This document shows, piece after piece, positions 59,236 through 64,000 of a stretch of DNA of 64,000 bases (within the stretch, counting starts at the first letter, position 1; each line of letters begins with the position of its first letter). The notes under the pieces were generated by a model, which worked only from the letters and a program-made list of their open reading frames with translations, did no database searches and was not told the DNA's origin. A program made the translations under genes and the position numbers. Location of the stretch: NCBI RefSeq assembly GCF_043677095.1, contig NZ_JBHLJR010000001.1:434001-498000 (forward strand), read 5' to 3'. The DNA comes from Natronococcus roseus (lineage in GTDB: Archaea; Halobacteriota; Halobacteria; Halobacteriales; Natrialbaceae).

Positions 59236-60891
59236 TCAGGCTCGACTGCCCAGCCGGCTCGTCACCCGTCGAATCGACTGGGTCACCGCTCCGGGGTGGG
59301 GCAGCCCGAGTCGGTACCGGATCCGATCCTGCCGTTTGAACGGCTCGAGGGCCGCGGGCTCCTCGAGTTCCCAGATCCGCGCCGTCTCGCGAGCGCCGTG
59401 GCGCCGACAGATCGCGTTCGCGGCCCGGCGCCCGGCCTCGTTGGCCGACTCCATCGACGCGAGGTCGCTGTTGGTCCGGACGTAGTCGCTCGCCAGCGTC
59501 AGGTTCGGAACGCCGACGTCCGCGGGCGGCCGGTTTCGCAACGCACCGACCGTGTTGATCAGCAGCGGCGAGCGGTTCTCGACGCCGCCCTCGACGGCCT
59601 CGCCGCGGGTCTCCGACGCACCGCCCGTCTCGACGAGCGCGGGATCGAGGAACCAGTCGACCAGCAGGTCGTCGGTGAGCCGCGTCTCGGGGCCGTCGAG
59701 GTGTCGTTTGAGCTGCTCCCAGATCTCCGTGGCGATCTCCTCGCGGGAACACCGTCGCGCGGGCTTGTCGTAGACGATTCCGGGCGTGCCCCAGTCGGAG
59801 GCGATCACCGAGAGGACGCCCGCGACCTCCTCGGGGCCGCGCTCCTCGAGGTCGTACCCCGTCCAGAACTGCCGCTGGGAGATCGACGTCAGCGCCCAGG
59901 GGGCGTCGGCGTACACCTGGTGGCCGCGGGTCAGCTCGACGTCCTCGCGGAGGTAGAACTGAATCCCGTTCATCCAGGCCGTCTCGAGGCGGTCGATCCG
60001 TCGGATCTCGGGGGCGACCCGAGCCAGCTCCGGCGTGACGAACTCCGGGGCGACCTCGACGGGAACCGCGAGGACGTACTCGTCGCTTCGGACCCGATTC
60101 CCGTCGGCCAGCTCGAGGCCGGCGACCTGCCCCCCGTCGACCTCGAATCCGCGGACCGGCGTCGACGGGTGGAACTCGACGCCGAGGTCCTCGAGGTACG
60201 CGACCCAGGGGTCGATCCAGGCCTCGTTGGTCGGCCCGTTCAGGATCCGTTCGGTCGGTCTGCTCGGATCGAGCTGTCCGAACAGCAGCTGCATGTAGAT
60301 CGTCCCGATCGTTCGGGCGCTGCCGACCTCCGGCCGGAGCGCGACCAGCGACTGGGTGGCGAAGGCGAGCCGATCCTGGAACTCCTGTGAGCGGTTCTCG
60401 GCGTCGATGAACTCCCACCAGGAGACGTCGTCGAGCTCCTCCTCGCGGCGCTTCTCGCAGGCGGTCAGCAGGTACGCCAGCCGCTCGAGCAGGAACCGGA
60501 CGTCCTCGGACGGCAGGTCCTCGGCGAACGCCGGCCGGAGCGCCTCGAGCCACTCGCGGAGTGACTCGGGACTTCCAGTTTCGGCGATTTGGTCGGGGCG
60601 GTGGGTGCTGGCGATCAGCGTCGCCTCGGTCTCGACGAGGTTGTCGGCGACGCTGCCCGCCCCGTCCGGGATCCGCTCCATCGTGTCGACGACGTGGCGG
60701 TAAAACGCCGGGAAGAAGCGAAACCCGTGCTCGCCGTGCAGTCCGTCGGGGCCGTCGATCGGCATCGAACGGGCCTTCCCGCCGAACCGGTCGTTGGCCT
60801 CGTAGACGGTCACGTCGAACCCACGCTCGGCGAGTTCCTGCGCCGCGGTGAGCCCGCCGATCCCGCCGCCGGCTACGGAAACGTCAGTCAT
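59236..60891 (-). CDS. FAD-dependent oxidoreductase (amine oxidase / phytoene-desaturase-like)
   Basis: A 551-aa flavoprotein with the dinucleotide-binding start VAGGGIGGLTAAQELAERGF and a second FAD segment YEANDRFGGKARSMPIDG. The C-terminal LTLASDYVRTNSDLASMESA with NEAGRRAANAI closes the FAD site as in amine oxidases, HpnE and carotenoid desaturases. Haloarchaea have several such proteins in carotenoid or squalene metabolism; substrate here is uncertain. ATG 60891 is chosen because the Rossmann strand starts there. Confidence 0.9.
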   Translation of the reverse strand: MTDVSVAGGGIGGLTAAQELAERGFDVTVYEANDRFGGKARSMPIDGPDGLHGEHGFRFFPAFYRHVVDTMERIPDGAGSVADNLVETEATLIASTHRPDQIAETGSPESLREWLEALRPAFAEDLPSEDVRFLLERLAYLLTACEKRREEELDDVSWWEFIDAENRSQEFQDRLAFATQSLVALRPEVGSARTIGTIYMQLLFGQLDPSRPTERILNGPTNEAWIDPWVAYLEDLGVEFHPSTPVRGFEVDGGQVAGLELADGNRVRSDEYVLAVPVEVAPEFVTPELARVAPEIRRIDRLETAWMNGIQFYLREDVELTRGHQVYADAPWALTSISQRQFWTGYDLEERGPEEVAGVLSVIASDWGTPGIVYDKPARRCSREEIATEIWEQLKRHLDGPETRLTDDLLVDWFLDPALVETGGASETRGEAVEGGVENRSPLLINTVGALRNRPPADVGVPNLTLASDYVRTNSDLASMESANEAGRRAANAICRRHGARETARIWELEEPAALEPFKRQDRIRYRLGLPHPGAVTQSIRRVTSRLGSRA

Positions 60892-61017
60892 CGAGCCGGC
60901 TAGGTCGACGATGCACCTAACGGGTAGGCCTAACAGTAGCACTTCCGAGGGCTCGTCCCGAACGTGTCAGCGCCCGAGGGAACGACTATTTGTCCCTCCG
61001 TGGTGCGAGATCCTTGC

Positions 61018-62109
61018 ATGATTCGATCGTTCAAATCACCGGCAGCGTACGTACAGGGCCGCGACGCCCTCGACCAGCTCGGCGACCGCCTCGAGTCCAC
61101 AGCGGCGTCGGCGCTGGTGCTCGCCGACGCCGACGTCCTCGAGATCGTCGGCGACCGGGCCGAGGCGAGCCTCGAGGACAGCGACGTCGAGCCGATACTC
61201 GAGGAGTTCGGCGGGGAGGCCTCGGAGGCAGAGATCGACCGCCTCACCGAGATCGCTCGCGAGGCCGACGCTGACGCGGTCGTCGGCGCCGGCGGGGGGA
61301 AGGCCCTCGACACGGCGAAGGCCGTCCGGGAGAACGCGGGCGGGGCGATGGTTTCGGTGCCGACGATCGCCTCGACGGACGCGCCGACGTCGGCGCTTTC
61401 GGTCATCTACTCCGACGACGGCGAGTTCGAGCGCTACTGGTTCTACGAGGACCATCCCGATCTGGTGCTCGTCGACACGGCGGTGATCGCGGGCGCCCCC
61501 GTTCGTTTCTTCAGATCGGGGATCGCGGACGCGATGGCGACCTGGTTCGAGGCCGACGCCGTTCGCCGGGCCGACGGGGAGAACTTCTTCGACGAGGGGC
61601 CGACCCGCGCCGCCCACTCGCTCTCGAGACTCTGTTACGATCTCCTGCGCGAACACGGCCGTTCGGCGGTGCAGGCCATCGAGCGGGGGATCGTCACCGA
61701 GAGCGTCGAGGCGGTAACCGAGGCGAACACCCTCCTGAGCGGGCTGGGGTTCGAAAACGGCGGGATCGCGGCCGCCCACTCGGTCCACAACGGGCTCACC
61801 CAGCTCGAGGATACCCACCACGCGACCCACGGCGAGAAGGTCAACTTCGGGATCGTCACACAGCTCGTCCTCGAGGGGCGGGACGACGCGTTCGTCGACG
61901 ACGTCCTCGAGTTCTCGATCGAACTCGGACTCCCCGTCACGCTCGGCGAGCTCGGGGTCGACGATCCCGCCGAGGACGACCTCGAGCGGGTCGCGCGAGC
62001 GGCGGTCGCCGAGGAGGAGACGATCCACAACGCCTTCGACGCGAGCGTCGACGAGGTTCGGGACGCGATCGTCGCGGCCGACGAGCTGGGCTCTCGACGG
62101 CTCTCGTAG
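61018..62109 (+). CDS. gldA: Glycerol dehydrogenase
   Basis: A 363-aa iron/zinc-dependent glycerol dehydrogenase that oxidises glycerol to dihydroxyacetone with NAD. Visible features are VVGAGGGKALDTAKAVRE (cofactor), VPTIASTDAPTSALSVIY, the metal ligands in SGIADAMATWFEADA, AAAHSVHNGL and HHATHGEKVNFG. Glycerol is an abundant carbon source for haloarchaea from Dunaliella. Glycerol-1-phosphate dehydrogenase is a related alternative but motifs favour GldA. ATG 61018. Confidence 0.94.
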   Translation: MIRSFKSPAAYVQGRDALDQLGDRLESTAASALVLADADVLEIVGDRAEASLEDSDVEPILEEFGGEASEAEIDRLTEIAREADADAVVGAGGGKALDTAKAVRENAGGAMVSVPTIASTDAPTSALSVIYSDDGEFERYWFYEDHPDLVLVDTAVIAGAPVRFFRSGIADAMATWFEADAVRRADGENFFDEGPTRAAHSLSRLCYDLLREHGRSAVQAIERGIVTESVEAVTEANTLLSGLGFENGGIAAAHSVHNGLTQLEDTHHATHGEKVNFGIVTQLVLEGRDDAFVDDVLEFSIELGLPVTLGELGVDDPAEDDLERVARAAVAEEETIHNAFDASVDEVRDAIVAADELGSRRLS

Positions 62110-62136
62110 TACGGTCGGCTCTTTCGGTCGTAGCGG

Positions 62137-62814
62137 CTACCGTCCGTCCCGCAGGATCGCTCGCGCGATAGTCGACGGCCGCGCCGTCGCGTCGACGCGG
62201 GTGACGCCGTGTCGCCTCGCGTAGCCGCGATATAGCCGGCTCTTTCGGTCGTAGTAGTCGTCGGCGTGGTCCGACCCGTCGGCTCCTCGGTCCCTGGCGG
62301 CCGCGGTCCGGGGACCGACCTCGAGACAGTAACAGTCGCCCGTTCGGATCAGAGCGAGCCCCGCTCGAACGAGCCCGCGGGGGACGCCGCGGTACTCGAG
62401 CTGGAGCAGGTCGTCGAAGGCGCACCGATCGAGGACGACGTAGTCGACGTCGCGGTACCGGACGACGAGATACGGGATCACGAGCAGGTAGTTCAGCAGG
62501 ACGAACCAGAGCTTCAGCGTAAACACCAGGGCGACGACGTAGTCGAACGCGGCTCCGAGCGGCGATCGTAGCGTTCCGGGGACGGTCGTTCCCGGCGGTC
62601 GGTCGGTCCCGTCGGCACTCGAGTCGCCGTCGAACGCGTCGACGAGCGTCGCGATTCCGCGGGTCGACTCGTCGGGGAGGAAGCCGAGCAGCGAGTCGCT
62701 GGGCCAGTGGAGGACGACGACGCTCTCGCCCCGGCTCCGGACCCGGGTCGCGATCCGCGAGGCGACCGTCGACTTCCCCGCGCCGTCGACGGCCGAGAGT
62801 TCGATGAGGCGCAC
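62137..62814 (-). CDS. Thymidylate-kinase-like P-loop protein
   Basis: A 225-aa P-loop NTPase with Walker A SAVDGAGKSTVASRIA near residue 10, and DYVVLDRCAFDDLLQLEY resembling the DR motif of thymidylate kinases. It has an unusual hydrophobic middle segment (FVLLNYLLVIPYLVVRY), so it may touch the membrane. True Tmk proteins lack this, and similar proteins occur in haloarchaeal surface-polysaccharide loci, where they may phosphorylate an unknown substrate. GTG 62814 is the start because homology begins with RLIELSAVDGAGKS. Confidence 0.82.
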   Translation of the reverse strand: MRLIELSAVDGAGKSTVASRIATRVRSRGESVVVLHWPSDSLLGFLPDESTRGIATLVDAFDGDSSADGTDRPPGTTVPGTLRSPLGAAFDYVVALVFTLKLWFVLLNYLLVIPYLVVRYRDVDYVVLDRCAFDDLLQLEYRGVPRGLVRAGLALIRTGDCYCLEVGPRTAAARDRGADGSDHADDYYDRKSRLYRGYARRHGVTRVDATARPSTIARAILRDGR

Positions 62815-62927
62815 GAACTTCCCGACTAGACGGTCGGAACATGAACGATTCGCTTTCGGTCTCGAAAACGCGTCCGTCACCGACCGAAACAGGTTTCCGA
62901 CACGGGAGACGACCGCACGAGAGATCG

Positions 62928-63860
62928 ATGCGCCTCGCTCGCCCCCTCGAGACCTCCGCCCTCGCCGCGCGGGACCGGTTGAAACGCGTCGGCCACCGGG
63001 CACGGCGAGAGCTGCTCGCCCGACTCGTCCCGCGGGATCGACCGGGGACAGCCGTCGTTCGCGAGGACTGGGACACGCTGTTCGTCCTCGACGCCTGCCG
63101 GTACGACACCTTCGCCGAACAGAACCATCTGGAGGGGACCCTCTCGAAGCGGCGGTCCAGGGGCGCGACCTCGAGCGAGTTCCTGCGGGAGAACTTCGCC
63201 GGTGGGAGCCACCACGACGTCGTCTACGTCTCGGCGAACCCCTACGTCTCGCGGCTTCCCGAGGGGACCTTCCACGATCTGCTCCCCGTCTACGACGAGT
63301 GGGACGAGGAGCTCCAGACCGTCACGCCCGCGGTGATGAACGACGCGGTTCGGCGCGCGCACGATCGGTATCCGAACAAGCGGATCGTCGCCCACTACAT
63401 GCAGCCCCACTACCCGTTCATCGGCGAGCGCGGCCGCGAGCTCGACCACCGGGGGTACGCCCCCGACGGCGACTACGCCGCGATGGAGTCGTACTCGATC
63501 TGGGCGCAGCTCCAGTTCGGGCTCGCTTCCGCCTCCCGGTCGGCCGTGATCGAGGCCTACCGTGAGAACCTGCGCGTCGTCCTTACTGCCCTCGAGGACC
63601 TCCTGTCGGAGCTCGAGGGCAAACTCGTGCTCACGGCGGACCACGGCAACATGCTCGGCGAGGACCTCGGCCCCCTTCCGGTCCCCGTCTACGGCCACTA
63701 CGACGGCCTTCACACGCCCGAACTGGTCGAGGTGTCCTGGTTCGAACCTCCCTGGGATCGACGCCGGGAGATCGAGGCCGAACCGCCCGTCGAACGCCGG
63801 GACCGCGTCGGCGACGAGACCGTCGCGGAGCGACTGCGAGCGCTGGGCTACCGTGAGTGA
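62928..63860 (+). CDS. Sulfatase-like hydrolase/transferase
   Basis: A 310-aa protein of the alkaline-phosphatase/sulfatase fold. The nucleophile region is LFVLDACRYDTFAEQNHLEG and metal residues appear in HYMQPHYPFIGERG, VLTADHGNMLGEDL and VYGHYDGLHTPELVEVSW. Haloarchaeal members usually sit among glycosyltransferases and probably modify surface polymers, maybe as phospho- or sulfotransferases. The start is ATG 62928; an in-frame ATG at 62841 is possible but adds an Arg-rich, unhaloarchaeal N-terminus and would leave only 26 bp to the divergent gene. Confidence 0.88.
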   Translation: MRLARPLETSALAARDRLKRVGHRARRELLARLVPRDRPGTAVVREDWDTLFVLDACRYDTFAEQNHLEGTLSKRRSRGATSSEFLRENFAGGSHHDVVYVSANPYVSRLPEGTFHDLLPVYDEWDEELQTVTPAVMNDAVRRAHDRYPNKRIVAHYMQPHYPFIGERGRELDHRGYAPDGDYAAMESYSIWAQLQFGLASASRSAVIEAYRENLRVVLTALEDLLSELEGKLVLTADHGNMLGEDLGPLPVPVYGHYDGLHTPELVEVSWFEPPWDRRREIEAEPPVERRDRVGDETVAERLRALGYRE

Positions 63861-64000
63861 CCGCACCCGACGATCGGACGGCACGCTGGATCCCGTCGGT
63901 CGGCTCCGCCGAACGATCGCCACCCAACCTGCGCTCCGGCGTGCGAGCAAGGACGCCGTCTCGAGGGCCGCAACTCGCGGAGTGCCCGCGGGAGTTTTCC
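63853..64000 (+). CDS. Start of a further gene, cut by the window edge
   Basis: From GTG 63853, overlapping the sulfatase stop by 8 nt, an open frame reads MSDRTRRSDGTLDPVGRLRR, then TIATQPALRRASKDAVSRAA and continues past the window end. The amphipathic helix-like N-terminus is plausible for a membrane-associated enzyme of the surface-polymer locus. A GTG at 63857 in another frame (overlap of 4 nt) is the alternative. Product cannot be named. Confidence 0.4.
   Translation, partial: MSDRTRRSDGTLDPVGRLRRTIATQPALRRASKDAVSRAATRGVPAGVF

Overview
The window is a high-G+C, gene-dense stretch of a haloarchaeal chromosome, most likely from the Natrialbaceae (Natrinema/Haloterrigena-like; this placement is inference). 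Signs are the strongly acidic predicted proteins, GTG starts, many Tat-type signal peptides, archaeal TATA boxes 24-30 nt before start codons (leaderless transcripts), archaeal DnaG primase, eIF5A, deoxyhypusine synthase, bacterio-opsin-activator type HTH regulators, an LWR-salt protein and several haloarchaea-only small proteins. I found no rRNA, tRNA or CRISPR array.

Layout. 0.1-6.6 kb: DnaG primase, a DUF92 membrane protein, a cis-prenyltransferase-like protein without the catalytic DGNR motif, a FetAB-like ABC exporter and a canonical cis-prenyltransferase (UppS). These look like polyprenyl (dolichol-type) carrier synthesis. 6.7-12.9 kb: a DUF5778 protein, aldehyde dehydrogenase, tetrapyrrole genes (precorrin-2 dehydrogenase and hemA), pterin dehydratase, LWR-salt protein, a HAD phosphatase and an HTH regulator. 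13-21 kb: two MoeA proteins, one fused to a binding-protein domain, a beta-lactamase-fold hydrolase, a SHOCT protein, a dodecin gene broken by an in-frame stop, a hairpin-rich intergenic array, Hsp20 and an AarF/UbiB kinase. 21-29 kb: an enolase-fold protein, a DUF2178/XRE pair under palindromic operators, a Tat-exported multicopper oxidase, an aminotransferase, then eIF5A with agmatinase. 28.7-38.7 kb: a palindromic repeat beside a frameshifted regulator gene, acetamidase, cold-shock protein, a fused cytochrome oxidase subunit I/III, NIF3, deoxyhypusine synthase and a glycosyltransferase.

38.9-47.5 kb is an accessory copper/heavy-metal region of visibly lower G+C in places. It holds a CPH-type and a CPC-type P1B ATPase, a DUF305 metal-binding protein, a membrane protein plus membrane-tethered winged-helix pair, and SHOCT proteins. 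Its right edge carries a frameshifted gene, an IS6-like transposase fragment and a truncated regulator. 47.9-64 kb: an aspartoacylase-like Tat protein, a CBS-MaoC fusion, UspA, asparaginase, an HTH regulator, PAP2 phosphatase, an aldehyde:ferredoxin oxidoreductase with its own MoaD and an iron alcohol dehydrogenase, a small zinc finger, a decayed SHOCT gene, an FAD amine-oxidase-like protein, glycerol dehydrogenase, and finally a kinase/sulfatase pair that probably begins a surface-polymer locus.

Three themes connect distant genes: a hypusination set (eIF5A, agmatinase, deoxyhypusine synthase), a molybdo/tungstopterin set (two MoeA, MoaD, AOR), and a probable two-subunit cis-prenyltransferase with a DUF92 partner. 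Gene decay is common for 64 kb: at least six broken or truncated genes are visible. Whether every indel is biological or some are sequence errors cannot be decided here.
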